Part shown: piece by piece, positions 9,062 through 19,261 of the stretch
Layout of the letters: each line of letters begins with the position of its first letter
Position numbering within the stretch: position 1 is the stretch's first letter
Assembly (NCBI GenBank): GCA_027604705.1
Contig: JADHYV010000028.1
Coordinates: forward strand, 186,001-250,000
Length of the DNA: 64,000 bases
DNA from: Allomyces arbusculus
Lineage: Eukaryota; Blastocladiomycota; Blastocladiomycetes; Blastocladiales; Blastocladiaceae
Direction of reading: 5' to 3'
Notes under the pieces: generated by a model
The model's input: only the letters and a program-made list of their open reading frames with translations
Told to the model about the DNA's origin: nothing
Database searches by the model: none
Translations under genes and position numbers: made by a program

Positions 9062-11766
9062 ATGACCGGCGCACGCACTGCCTTCACGCGGCTCGCCGCG
9101 CTCTCGCCGGCGTTTACTGCCGCTCGTGCCGCTGCCGCGGCCCGCCCAGCAACGGCACGCATGCTTTTGCGTCCCGCATCCGTCGCGTGCACGCACTGCA
9201 CGCGGTGGCACAGCACGACGACGCCGTCGCCCGTGCACGAAGCGGCCAAGGCGATCCCGGCGATGCCCGCGGTCGGTGCCTCGCCCGTGCACGAGTTCCC
9301 GTCGCTGCGGTATGGCCCCGCGGCGGGTCTGAACAAGAACCTCGTGCCGGACCTCAAGGACGCGACGCCGTACACGACCAAGGTCCCGTCGCTGCCCGTG
9401 CCGCCGCGCGTGCAAGAGGGCAAGGACGCAGCGCACGTCACGTCAGTCGCGGCGTTTGATGCCATGTGGAAGCAGTCGATCAACGACCCGGAGGCCTTCT
9501 TTGGTGAGGTACGCGCGCGCACGATTCCTTCTTTCTTCTTTTGTGCACGGTGACGTGGAAGGCGGATGAGGGCTGTGGAGAAGGGACCACGGGGGCACTC
9601 GAATGGTGGCGCAGCGAGCCCTCGCGGACCGTGTGCACTGTGGAAGCGTTGCAGTGCTGCTCGATGGAACCGCCAATGGGGGACTTGATCAAGCTGACCG
9701 TATATTGCGCTCTGCACCGCTAAAAATTATGACAGCACGCGCGTAACATGATCGACTGGATCCAGCCATTCACCAAGGTCCGCCACGGCGACTTTAAGAC
9801 GGGCGACACGGCGTGGTTTGTCGACGGCACGCTCAACATGTCCTACAACTGCATTGACCGGCACGCGCTGCGCAACCCGGACAAGGTGGCCATTATTTGC
9901 GAGCGTGACGACCCGAACGACGCGCCCGTTAAGGTCACGTACGGCGAGCTGCTCAAGCGCGTCAGCCAGCTGGCCAACTGCTTGAAGGAGATGGGCCTCA
10001 AGAAGGGCGACCGCGTCGCGCTCTACATGCCCGAGTGCCCCGAGACCGCGATTGCCATGCTCGCGTGCGTGCGGCTCGGTCTTGTCCACTCGGTCGTGTT
10101 CCCCGGGTTCTCGCACGAGGCGCTCGCCGATCGTATCCGCGACGCCGAGTGCAAGGTGCTGATCACGGCCGACGAGGCGATGCGCGGCGGACAGCGCGTG
10201 CCGCTCAAGAATGTGGCCGACGAGGCACTCTACCACACGCCGAGTGTCGAGAAGGTGATTGTCTTCCAGCACACCAAAACCAACGCGATCAAGATGAAGG
10301 CCGGCCGCGATATCTACTGGGACGACGCCGTCAAGCCGCACCGCCCGTACTGCGCGCCCGTGCCTGTGGCCGCCGAAGACCCGCTCTTCATGCTGTACAC
10401 GTCGGGCTCGACGGGTCAGCCCAAGGGTATTGTGCACGCGACGGCCGGTTACCTGCTCGGTATTATGTTGGGTGGGCGGTACGGTCTTGACATTCGTGAG
10501 TCGGACGTGGTCGCGGTCGCGGCCTCGGCTGGTTGGATTCTCGGCGCCAGTTACGTCGTTTATGGCCCGCTCGCGCTGGGCGCGACGACGATCATGTTCG
10601 AGTCGATCCCGACGTGGCCCACGCCTGACCGGTACTGGTCGATGATTGAGCGGCACCGCGCGACGCAGTTCTTCACGGCGCCCACGGCAATTCGCGCGCT
10701 GCGTCGCCTTGGCGACGAGCATGTGCTCAAGTACGACCTGTCGTCGCTGCGCCTGCTCGCGACGGCGGGCGAGCCCATCAACGAGGCTGCGCACGAGTGG
10801 TACTTCAACGTTGTTGGCAAGGGCCAGATCCCCGTCATCGACACGTACTGGCAGACGGAAACGGGGTCGCCGTGCATCCACACGATGCCGGGCGTGCGGC
10901 CCATGAAGCGCGGGTCGGCGACGCATGAGTTCTTTGGCACGCAGGTTGCGATCTTGGACCCGGAGACGGGCCACGAAATTACGGAGCCCAACGTCACGGG
11001 TGTGCTCTGGTACGCTGCCACTGTGCAGATCTTTTGCGAAAGCTTCACGGACGCGTTCTGACATTCACATTCTTCACCCCGTGTAGCTACAAGCACCCGA
11101 TCCCGTCGCTGTGCCGCACCATCTATGGCGACCACCAGCGCTACGAGTCGGTCTACTTCAAGGAGTACCCCGGGCACTTCTTCACGGGCGACTCGGCCTA
11201 TCGCGACGAGGACGGGTACCTGTTTGTCACGGGCCGTTGCGATGACGGTATGTTCTCCTCGGTTGTGCTCTCGTCTTCCAATTGCTGCTCGAATTGCTGG
11301 CGCTGACCATCTCCTTCTACTCTTGCGCACCTTAGTCATCAACACTGCAGGCCACCGTCTCGGCGGCACTGAACTCGAGTCAACCTTGGTCGCGCACGAG
11401 GCCTGTGCCGAGGCCGCCGTCATTGGCGCGCACGACGAGATCAAGGGCCAAGCACCCGTCGCCTTTGTGACGCTCAAGCCGACGCATATTCCGGTCGACC
11501 AAATTCCTGTGGTCCTGAAGCATCATATTCGTGGCGCAATCGGTGCAATCGCAGCACCCAAGTACGTGATTGTCGTGGATGAGCTCCCCAAGACGCGGTC
11601 AGGCAAGATCATGCGCCGCATCCTGCGCAAGATTATGGATGGTGAGTCGCATAACTTGGGCGACACGTCGACGCTCGCCGACCCGGACGTGGTCGACAAG
11701 GTGATCAAGGCAACGGAGGAGGCGATCGCGGCGCAGAACAAGGAGTCGTCGAAGCCGAAGAAGTGA
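9062..11766 (+). CDS. ACS: Acetyl-CoA synthetase paralogue with mitochondrial presequence
   Basis: Four exons: 9062-9508, 9736-11009, 11087-11247 and 11336-11766; 770 residues. It is an acyl/acetyl-CoA synthetase of the same family as the upstream gene but clearly diverged. The first 50 residues (start [14 protein letters not shown]) are rich in Arg, Ala, Ser and Thr and almost free of acids, a typical matrix-targeting signal. Key motifs are intact: [11 protein letters not shown] (about residue 370), [23 protein letters not shown] after splicing, and [11 protein letters not shown] with the conserved lysine near 718. Unlike the first ACS it has [17 protein letters not shown] where most ACS read GWITGH, so substrate range may differ (acetate versus propionate). 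Two introns sit at exactly the same codons as in the first gene (FFGE/HAR and DD/V); the intron at 11010 is extra. The C-terminus ends in a Lys-rich tail. Confidence 0.94.
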
Positions 11767-12129
11767 AAGGAGAGTTGAGGTACCGCGATATGGGGCGGTG
11801 GAGACGACGTCCCCCGACCTGACGGGGGACGTGCATGAATTGATTCGTCCAACGGGGCGGTATTGGCCTGCAGTGACCCGGCTGGTCACTTGGGCCACGG
11901 CCCCGACGAACGCGGAACGGAATGTCGCTGATTGATTTTCCGTATGACGCCCTGAGGGCGGCTTTGTAAAATACATATTGATGCCCTGCCAACCGCTTTC
12001 TTTTTGCTCTCTCTTCTGGGCTGCGATTTGCCTTCTGCTCGCGAGGGTGCAGCGGCACGTGCACACGCGTCTCACCACCGTATGCACGCGACATGAACCG
12101 AGGCGTGACGAGCCTGATGCGACTTCTCC

Positions 12130-12171
12130 ATGATCGTGACGCGGTGGAGAATCTTTGTCTCGGCCAAGGCT
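12130..12171 (-). repeat. Copy A of a coding-like dispersed repeat
   Basis: On the minus strand this reads ALAETKILHRVTIM. Copy B, 340 bp away, reads TQAETKFLHRVTIM; 35 of 42 bases match, and three of the seven differences are silent third-base changes. A 23-bp core (12129-12151) is identical in both copies. Confidence 0.75.
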
Positions 12172-12469
12172 CGATAGCAATTTGCACTACACGTCCAGGA
12201 AGTACGTCTTGACCACGGTTTTACAGTGTGGCCGTTCGTTTCTGAGAATGCCGTGACAGTGCCCCACCACACCCGCGCGTCAGATTGAGTTTCCTTCCCT
12301 ACTCCGCACGTATCATCAGAGCTGCCATGCCGCGATTCTGGACGGGCGTTCGTTGAGACCATATCCGACCGCCTCGGTTCATCTCGCGTCCATATTGGCG
12401 GCGAGATACGCGTGCACCAGGTGCTGCCCGCTTGACAACGGAACGTTTGCTAACATGAGCCGGCAAAGC

Positions 12470-12511
12470 ATGATCGTGACGCGGTGGAGAAACTTCGTTT
12501 CAGCCTGGGTC
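12470..12511 (-). repeat. Copy B of a coding-like dispersed repeat
   Basis: Same orientation as copy A at 12130-12171; the identical core is 12469-12491. The open frame around it (Met-Leu-Cys-Arg after the shared VTIM) is different from copy A, so the homology is short. Confidence 0.75.
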
Positions 12512-13107
12512 GGACAGAATTTACGGAGGGACAGGTTGGCAGAGTGTTGCAATGCCGCATCATTTTTTTTTTTGACTGCCTGTTGTGCCAATGCCCGGTC
12601 ACACCCACGCGCTGGAGCCAGTTCCCCACCCTTCTCTGTATGGACCGTCAGAGTTGACAGCATTTGTTTTTTTTCAAGGGCGGAGCGGACCATTTCTGGC
12701 CGCTCCGGTTCACATCGCATGTGAATGGCTGTGCGATGCGCAGGCAACGGCCGCTGCGCGCTCGCGATCAGCGAAACGTCCATCCCCTTCCTTCGCGCTT
12801 CAGGATCGTGCCAGAACGGGGTTCCTGGTTGCCACAAAAAATGTGTGGCATGGTCTGGTTTGCCACCTCTCCCAAATCCACGTCGCCATGTTGCGCCTAC
12901 AGATGTCTCGAAGAGGCCGTTTTCTGGCCCGACGCCAAAGCACCAGCCAGCAAAGATGGTATCGTACAAACGATATTCATTCCTAAATCACGTCAGAAAA
13001 ATGAAACGGCAAACTTGAACCGCTGGAAAGCAGATAAACCAAAAACGGAACGGGTGGCCAAATGGAAACGGCGACGACGACGACAGCGAGCGAGCAGGGC
13101 GCTCGGC

Positions 13108-13623
13108 TTAGTGGTGCTGCTGCGATTCAAGACGCTTGACCTGATTGAGGGATGGTAGTGCGCGATGGTTAGCAACGTGCTTGGGCCAAGATCAGAATCG
13201 GGCAATGAAGCAGGGTCCCGGGTGCGGGCATCGAATGTGCGGAGCTCGGCCAGCACAAGTAAGCACCGGCGGGTGCACACCAAACAGTTCATTGCGCCCA
13301 GAATTAAGCCCCCACCGATTCCCCACTGGATCCAAGAGCACCGCTCCACCCCCTTGCGCGCACAAACAGTGAGGTCAAATACCCACAATGTAGATGGACG
13401 TGTCGAGGAATCGCTCGACGCAGTTGGTCAGGCACGCCTCGTCATTGTTCGACAAGCGGTTGCCAATCGACGAAATGCACTTGTCCCAGCACAGCTGCGT
13501 GAACGTGTGGATCTGCGACTGGATGCGCGCCTTGGAGTTTTCCTGCTCGAGGAATTTCTGCAGCTCAGCTTGCGACGCTGGGTCGAGCGCGGGGGCGTTG
13601 GCGGCCGAGAAGTTGGACGACAT
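13108..13623 (-). CDS. TIM8: Mitochondrial intermembrane-space chaperone Tim8
   Basis: Two exons on the minus strand, 13623-13387 and 13140-13108, joined in phase 0; 89 residues (Tim8/DDP1 proteins have 87-97). Tim8 forms a hexamer with Tim13 that carries hydrophobic precursors such as Tim23 across the intermembrane space to TIM22. The twin CX3C motif is complete: C45-WDK-C49 and C64-LTN-C68, in the typical contexts QLCWDKCISS and ACLTNCVERFLDTS. The donor is GTGGGT and the acceptor TCAG, giving the usual end IVKRLESQQHH (human ...ILNRLEQ). The start codon follows the CAACC-like context common here. A Tim13 partner is not in the window. The gene is convergent with mitochondrial ACS and lies head-to-tail with the stress-protein gene. 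Confidence 0.95.
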
Positions 13624-14120
13624 GGTTGGCGGCTGCTTGCTGCTGCTGGCGGTCGGTGGGCTGTGCGGTAGGTGCCGGCACGGATAGGTCGAGCAATCGC
13701 GAGCGTGGTCGTGGACGTTGCGGAAATCGTCAACGAGCGAGGTGATCAGCGAGCAGGAAATGAGCAGCGGCAAGACCCACGTGCGCTCACGAAACAGGCG
13801 AGAGACAGCGGACAAGGCCGGCGAGGTTTTGTGCCACGGCCAGCACGGCCAGGTTTTGATGGGCACCCTTTCGCGCGTCAGAAACTGGCGCGTTGTGGGT
13901 CGCCGACGATGAACTCGAACGGCCAGGAGACCTCATCTACAAGAACAGACCAGCTCAGCCGGACGCGGGGCGGACGCGAACTGGATCGAAAAACAAGGAT
14001 ACGAGTGAGGGACCAAAAAAAAAAAAATATGTTGACCCATGCTCCTAACATGAAAACATGTCCAAAACCGAACCGACGCGTTCCTTCACACCGACGAACG
14101 AAGAAAAAAAAATAACGCGA
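13624..14120. other. Intergenic spacer with A-tracts
   Basis: About 500 bp between the stress-protein stop and the TIM8 start, both on the minus strand. Runs of A occur at about 14016-14028 and 14104-14111 on the plus strand, i.e. T-rich sequence in the 3' UTR of the stress-protein gene. No further gene is seen. Confidence 0.55.
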
Positions 14121-14882
14121 CTACGCCGACGCCTCCGGGTGCGGCACCTTTTCCTCGGCCTCGGCCTCGGTGGCCTCAGCGGGCAGCGCGTCGAGCACGC
14201 CCTTGGCCTCGGCGTCCATGATCGCGGCCGCAGAGTCGGTCGGCTCGGCAACCTCGTTGGCAGCGGCGGCGGCAGCAGCGGCGGCGGCCTCTTGGTCAAC
14301 GGCCACCTGCGCGGTCTCGGGCGTCTCCGACACGGGCGCGCGCTGTGCGCCGAGGTTCTGCTTGACGAGTGCCGAGTCGGCGGGCGGGCGAATGACGAGC
14401 ACGGGGCACGGGCAGTGGTTGGTGATGTAGTTGGAGACCGACCCGAGGAACGCGCGCTGCAATGTGCCGAGCCCGCGCGACCCGCACACGACGAGCGTCG
14501 CGTTCAGTTCTTGGGCCTTGCGCACAATGTCGGACCGCGTGTCGCCGCGGATCGAGATGGCGCGCACGGTGAAATGCGCCTTCTTGAGGTCGTAGCCGTA
14601 GTGCTGCAGAAGCTTGTGCGACGATAGGCGGTGGTCCTCCTCGGCGTCGCGCGCGGCCGTGGCCGCGTCCTCGTAGAGTGCGCTCGGGCCGACGGCGATC
14701 GGGCGCACGTGCACGAGCACAACGTGGTCGGTGACGGGCGAGAGCAGGTTCTGCTTGGCCCAGTCGAAGGCGTAGGCCGAGTGGTTCGAGTGGTCAAGCG
14801 CGAGCAAGACGATGCGCTTGGCGACGGCGGGCGTCGCGGCGAGCGCGGCGGGGCCAGGTGTCGGCGAGCCGGCGGCAGACAT
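14121..14882 (-). CDS. Universal stress protein (UspA family)
   Basis: A single-exon gene of 253 residues. The Usp fold runs from about residue 22 to 164: it begins KRIVLLALDHSNHSAYAFDW and ends NHCPCPVLVIRPP. The ATP-binding signature G-2x-G-9x-G-S is complete (G134, G137, G147-S148, in CGSRGLGTLQRAFLGSVS), so this is probably the nucleotide-binding subclass. A 17-residue Ala/Pro-rich leader precedes the fold, and an 85-residue tail rich in Ala and Glu follows it, with a run of about ten alanines. Fungal and plant Usp proteins with such tails are implicated in stress responses; the partner is unknown. A TATA box lies about 80 bp upstream. The gene is divergent from the CaM kinase gene, with which it shares an 810-bp promoter region. 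Confidence 0.93.
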   Translation of the reverse strand: MSAAGSPTPGPAALAATPAVAKRIVLLALDHSNHSAYAFDWAKQNLLSPVTDHVVLVHVRPIAVGPSALYEDAATAARDAEEDHRLSSHKLLQHYGYDLKKAHFTVRAISIRGDTRSDIVRKAQELNATLVVCGSRGLGTLQRAFLGSVSNYITNHCPCPVLVIRPPADSALVKQNLGAQRAPVSETPETAQVAVDQEAAAAAAAAAANEVAEPTDSAAAIMDAEAKGVLDALPAEATEAEAEEKVPHPEASA

Positions 14883-15692
14883 GGTGGTGGGTGGATGAAT
14901 GGGGGTGGGGTTGACGCACGGATGGATGGGGGAGCGTGGCGGGCAGCGGGGCGCGTCGCGGTTTTATAAGTCGCAGCAGCAGGCAGGTCGACGCCACGCG
15001 GTCTGCGCGAGAGTCGGCGGCGGACGGGGCCAGCAGGCACGCGCGTCAGGTCGACGGCGGGCGGCGCGTGTGTGAGATGGGATGGCGTGCAGTTGCGAGA
15101 AGGGCAGCTGGAACGGGCTGCCGCTGCTTCCAGGCTCCGAATGCCGGGTTTCCGGGTTTTCGGCCTTGCGCTTGGCGGCTGTTGGCGGCCAAGGTTGCAT
15201 GATTCACGCTGCGTCACCGTCGCGTCCCTGCGGTGGACCGAGCACCGCGATCGCGTGAGAAAGCCGTCAGATCGATCGCAGACAGACGGTGTGGCACAGC
15301 ATCGCCCGCTGCCGGGCGCAGCAGCAGGCAGCCCCTCAGTGCAAGCCACGGGCGGCTGCGCCACCCCGCCGGCCGCCACAGACTTTCCATTCCTGGCGCG
15401 GGGAAGCAGGGTGGGTCGACAACGCACGTTTGCGAACCACATGCAAACGGCGCTCTGCTCCAGCAGCTTCGACCTCGACGACCTGCTGCACGGCAGAGGC
15501 CCCGTCCTCTCCCGGCCAACACCAACCGAGACCAAGACGACCGAGCGCTTCTCGTGCACGAACGAGCGGCTCTGTGCACGTCCACCCGCTCGCGCGCCCC
15601 TGACTGCCTCTGCAACGCCCTGCGCGCCCAACCGGCCGCCACCAACGCCTTTCGACCACCCCCAGCAGCTGCAGCCATCGAAAATCCATACC
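14883..15692. other. Divergent promoter region, stress protein / CaM kinase
   Basis: This 810-bp stretch separates two divergent starts. It holds the TATA box of the stress-protein gene (14962-14968, minus). Open frames fill it on all strands because of base composition, but none has family features. No TATA box is seen for the CaM kinase gene. Confidence 0.6.
14962..14968 (-). promoter_or_regulatory. TATA box of the universal stress protein gene
   Basis: TATAAAA on the minus strand, 80 bp upstream of the ATG at 14882. This is the best-placed TATA box in the window. Confidence 0.65.
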
Positions 15693-17553
15693 ATGACGTT
15701 CACCGAGGCGCAACCCGCTATCCGCCCTTGGTCCGTTACCCAAACGCCCGCCCGCCCGCCCGCCCGCCCGCCCCCGGGCCCAGGACAGAGGACCGAACAA
15801 TCGCGGAAGCAGTCGAACCGCGCCGCGCTGGCGTTGCACGCGACGCTTGGCGTGGCCACGTCTTTGCCATCAAACCCTCTCTGATCGCTGGATGCTCTTG
15901 CACCATGGTTTGACGTAGCGAGTACAAGGTCGGCAAGGTGCTTGGCGAGGGCACGTATGCCAAGGTCAAGGAGGCCTTCCACGTACGCACTACCATCGCA
16001 CTGTTCGCTTGTTCGACTTTGGGCCGACCACCAACGGATCATTGGCATTTCGCAATGTAGATCAAGACAGGCAAGGCCTACGCGTGTAAAATCTTCAACA
16101 AGAAGCTCATGGTGGGCCGCGAGCAGTACGTGTTGGGACCGTTTGGGGAGCGCTGCACCAGCTCGTGCAATTTGCATCCTCGCGCTTGCCTCTGGCCTTT
16201 CATCGCGCAACCATCGCGCCAAACGCGTCGAGAGTCCTGTTCCTGATCTTCTCCACCCTGCAGTATGGTCCTCAACGAAATCAAGATCCTCAAGCAGGTC
16301 TCCCAAGGCCACCCGAACCTGATTAGCCTGGTCGATTACTTTGAATCGGGTGCGACGCGTTTCTTCTCAGTTTTCGACGCCGAAGTGGATTACCAATTGA
16401 CAACGGCGCAAACGCGCATTCTTTGATGTAGCCAACAACTTGTACTTGATTTTGGAGTACTGCCGGTTCGTTACACTCCATCATTTTCCGGGCGGAATGG
16501 ACGATCATTTGACGCCCACTCGATTCGCACAGGGGTGGCGAGCTCTTCTATCGCATTTGCAACAAGGGCCACTACTACGAGCACGATGCGGCCAACATTG
16601 TGCGCACCATTTGTGACGCCGTTGCGTACCTGCACGACCAGAACGTGATCCATCGCGATTTGAAGCCTGAGGTTTGCATTTATTTCTCCATCGACTGGAC
16701 GCAACCACTGTTGTGGTTCAGCTTACTCACTCACTGCCTGTTCGGCACGTAGAATCTGCTCTTCCGCACGGCGGACGAAGACTCGGACCTCATGATTGCT
16801 GACTTCGGTCTTGCGCGGTGTCTCGAGTCGGACTCGTACCCATTGCTCACGACCGTGTGCGGCACGCCAGGGTTCATGAGCCCGGAGATTCTGCAGCATT
16901 TGCCCTACGGCAAGCCCGTCGACATGTGGTACGTGAGAATGCCCTGCGTTTGCTGTTTTTTTTACTGTTGTAGAATCGATGCTAATCACGACGACCGTGT
17001 TATGTAGGGCCATTGGCTGCATCACCTATTTTTTGCTCGTCGGGTACACGCCGTTTGACCGCAACTCGACCGCCGACGAGATCCAGGCCATTATTGCGGC
17101 CGACTACGCCTTCACACCCGAGGAATACTGGTACTTGCAATCGAATCGCGTGCCTGAATACGTGGACTCGGCTCACTCTTCGCCATTCTCTTCTCAAATA
17201 GGGTCCACGTCTCGGACACGGCCAAGGACTTCATCCGCGGCCTGCTCATGCTCGACCCGAACGAGCGCATGACCGCGCGGCAAGCGCTCGAGCACCCGTG
17301 GCTCGTGCAGTACGCGCCGCGCGCGACCGCGCGCGACCTGTCCGTCGACCCCGCGCAGGAAGCGCTCGCACCCGGCGACTTGCTCCCGCACATTCGCGCC
17401 AACTCCAAGTCGAACGCGGGCGACAAGCTGCGCAAGGCCGTGCGCGCCATGCAGGCGGCTGCACACTGGTCGCACATTCTCGGCGTCGAACCCATCAACC
17501 CGAACGATTTGCCGATGCCCGTCGACGAGCATTTGCCGACGATTGAGCTGTAG
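15693..17553 (+). CDS. Calcium/calmodulin-dependent protein kinase, CaMKI type
   Basis: Nine exons: 15693-15730, 15919-15982, 16061-16125, 16264-16349, 16432-16465, 16533-16671, 16753-16928, 17008-17130 and 17202-17553; 358 residues. It phosphorylates Ser/Thr when Ca2+/calmodulin relieves autoinhibition. Visible elements: Gly-loop GEGTYAKV (about 22-29), ATP lysine K44 in [18 protein letters not shown] (136-143), DFG (159-161), and the activation loop TTVCGTPGF, where T176 matches the CaMKK target of human CaMKI. Kinase subdomains IX-XI are [20 protein letters not shown] and [12 protein letters not shown]. The tail [20 protein letters not shown] plus an amphipathic basic stretch is where the autoinhibitory/calmodulin segment lies in fungal CaMKs. 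Exons 2-9 are fixed by family alignment, e.g. GREHMVLNEI across the 16126-16263 intron. The first, 38-nt exon is less sure: its donor is GTCCGT and intron 1 contains a seven-fold C-tract. Confidence 0.9.
15747..15775 (-). repeat. CCCG tandem repeat, G-quadruplex-prone on the minus strand
   Basis: Seven C-tracts of three to five bases, separated by single G bases, run through 15747-15775. The complementary strand has the pattern G3-N1 repeated, a textbook G-quadruplex motif. It lies inside predicted intron 1 of the CaM kinase gene. Confidence 0.85.
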
Positions 17554-18017
17554 CGTGCTTGTTGCGACGGGGAGGGTCAGGGGATGACCGCGGGAAAGCC
17601 GGCGACGGCCGTGTGTTGCTTTTGGCTTCTATTATTCAGTTTTGATATCACCAATGGAGGGCTCCTTTGCAAATCTGTTCATCGCCGCGCCGACCTGCTT
17701 GACCGCTTCTTGATGCGAGCGAGTTGATCATTGACGTTTCGTTCAGTTCGTGCAAATGCAGCAAGTTCGCCCACTCACGTGGTCGTGATCAGCTCGCCCA
17801 GCTCGCTAGGATCGACCTGACCGGATCCGGCACGTCGTCGACTCTCACGAATTCGTCAACACCATTGCCCGCGACAGCGCCCAACTCGACGCACAGTCTG
17901 TTCCTGACCGCGATCATTTCAGCGCACGTTTGTTCGACACGACCACGCGCAAGCCTACCCAGCCACCACGTTTGCGCTGTGATCCAATCCAACCAGCCCT
18001 CGACACCAAAAAAAAAA
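17554..18017. other. Intergenic spacer between CaM kinase and EMC2
   Basis: A 464-bp spacer between same-strand genes. It ends in an uninterrupted run of 11 A (18008-18018) that runs into the EMC2 start codon. No gene or TATA box is seen. Confidence 0.6.
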
Positions 18018-19101
18018 ATGGCCGCCGTTGCACTCAGCTTCGAAGATGCCGTCCAGGAACTGCGCAACCAGCGGTCATCCATGGACGTGAACCCGTACCG
18101 CACCGTGGAGCTCGCGCGTCTGGTCCTGAAGCGCGGACGACGGCTCGGAGACGAAGGTAACGCGCTGCGCAAGGCTTAGCACGACCACAACCAGGACGCG
18201 GATTCGCTGACGCGCTGCGTGGTGGTCGTGTAGTCTGGGCCGTGCTCGAGCAGTCGGCCATGGCGTTGCTGGATCTCGGGATGATCGAGGAAGCGCAGGT
18301 ACGCGATGGTTGAACTGGTCATGTCGCTGCTGGGCAGTTGCTCACGCTGCTTGACCAACTAGAAAGACATTGACGTGCTCGACCGCAAGTTTGCGGGCTC
18401 CACGCGCGTGCAAAAGCTGACGGCCATGGTGCACGAGGCCAAGGGCGAATTTGACCACGCCATGGCGCTCTACAACCAGTTGCTCGAGCAGCGGCCAGCA
18501 GACATGGTACCCAATCGATCATCTTTCCACCTGCGCGACCCAGGATCTCATTTTAATGACGCACCCACACCTTCCACAGTCCCTCATGAAGCGCAAGATC
18601 GCCGTGCTCAAATCGCAGCGCCGCACGCAGGACGCGATCGCCGCGTTGAACCTCCTCCTCGACACGCTCCCGAGCGACGCCGAGGCCTGGCTCGAACTCG
18701 CCGACCTCTACGCGAGCACGCACATGCTGCAACCTGCGGCACACGCGGTCGAAGAAGCGCTCCTGCTCCTCCCGACCAACCATTTCGTGCACGCGACTTA
18801 CGCCGACCTGCTTTACTCCCTCGGCCGCCGCGACCTCGCGCTCAAGGCCTACTGCCGCGCCGTCGAACTCGTGCCGGGTTACGTGGCCGGATTGTATGGG
18901 GTTATCAAGTGTGCGCGCGAGGTGGCAAAAGACGCGCCGGCAACGCCCGACGCGCCGCCGCGTGAGAGCTATGAAAAGTTGGCGAAAGTCGCCGAACAGG
19001 CGCTGTTGCAGGCGTATGATCAGCGCGCGGTCGTCGCCGGGCGCGAGGATTCGGCCGCGGTGCGTGCGGCGCGCGCATGGTTGACGGAGTCGGAGATGTG
19101 A
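18018..19101 (+). CDS. EMC2: ER membrane protein complex subunit 2 (EMC2)
   Basis: Four exons: 18018-18156, 18234-18298, 18363-18506 and 18580-19101; 289 residues (human EMC2 has 297). EMC2 is the cytosolic TPR subunit of the ER membrane complex, which inserts tail-anchored and multi-pass proteins. The TPR solenoid is clear: VQKLTAMVHEAKGEFDHAM, LMKRKIAVLKSQRRTQDAI, DAEAWLELADLYASTHMLQ and LGRRDLALKAYCRAVELVPG. The phrase RKIA-hK-x-Q followed by EAW-ELA-LY matches animal and yeast EMC2. Intron phases agree (1, 0, 0) and the first join reads DEVWAVLEQSAM, as expected. The start codon directly follows an 11-nt A-run. An AATAAA signal lies 26 bp after the stop. Client proteins in this window could include GOS1, a tail-anchored SNARE (inference). 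Confidence 0.93.
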
Positions 19102-19126
19102 GTGGTTTGGTTGCCGCTTTCCAGAG

Positions 19127-19132
19127 AATAAA
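19127..19132 (+). terminator. Polyadenylation signal AATAAA of EMC2
   Basis: A canonical AATAAA lies 26 bp downstream of the EMC2 stop, in the 160-bp gap before the convergent ABC transporter gene. Confidence 0.6.
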
Positions 19133-19261
19133 TTGATCAGTTTGACCTCCACCATGTGCTGCAGCAGCAAGCGCGTATCAAATTGGGGTGGACAAAACCG
19201 AATGAAGACCAACAAATGTCAAAGAAGAACGCGAGCAAGACGGGAGACGGGAGGGAATCAA

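Larger units (their letters stand above)
11767..13107. other. Intergenic region with a pair of diverged repeats
   Basis: These 1.3 kb lie between convergent ACS and TIM8 genes. Two copies of a short sequence occur at about 12130-12171 and 12470-12511. T-runs lie near 12563 and 12666. I recognise no complete gene; frames on the minus strand through the repeats lack family features. Confidence 0.6.

Noticed and set aside
9727-11064. A 445-codon minus-strand frame opposite the mitochondrial ACS gene
   Set aside because: Shadow of the coding strand; no independent start context or homology.
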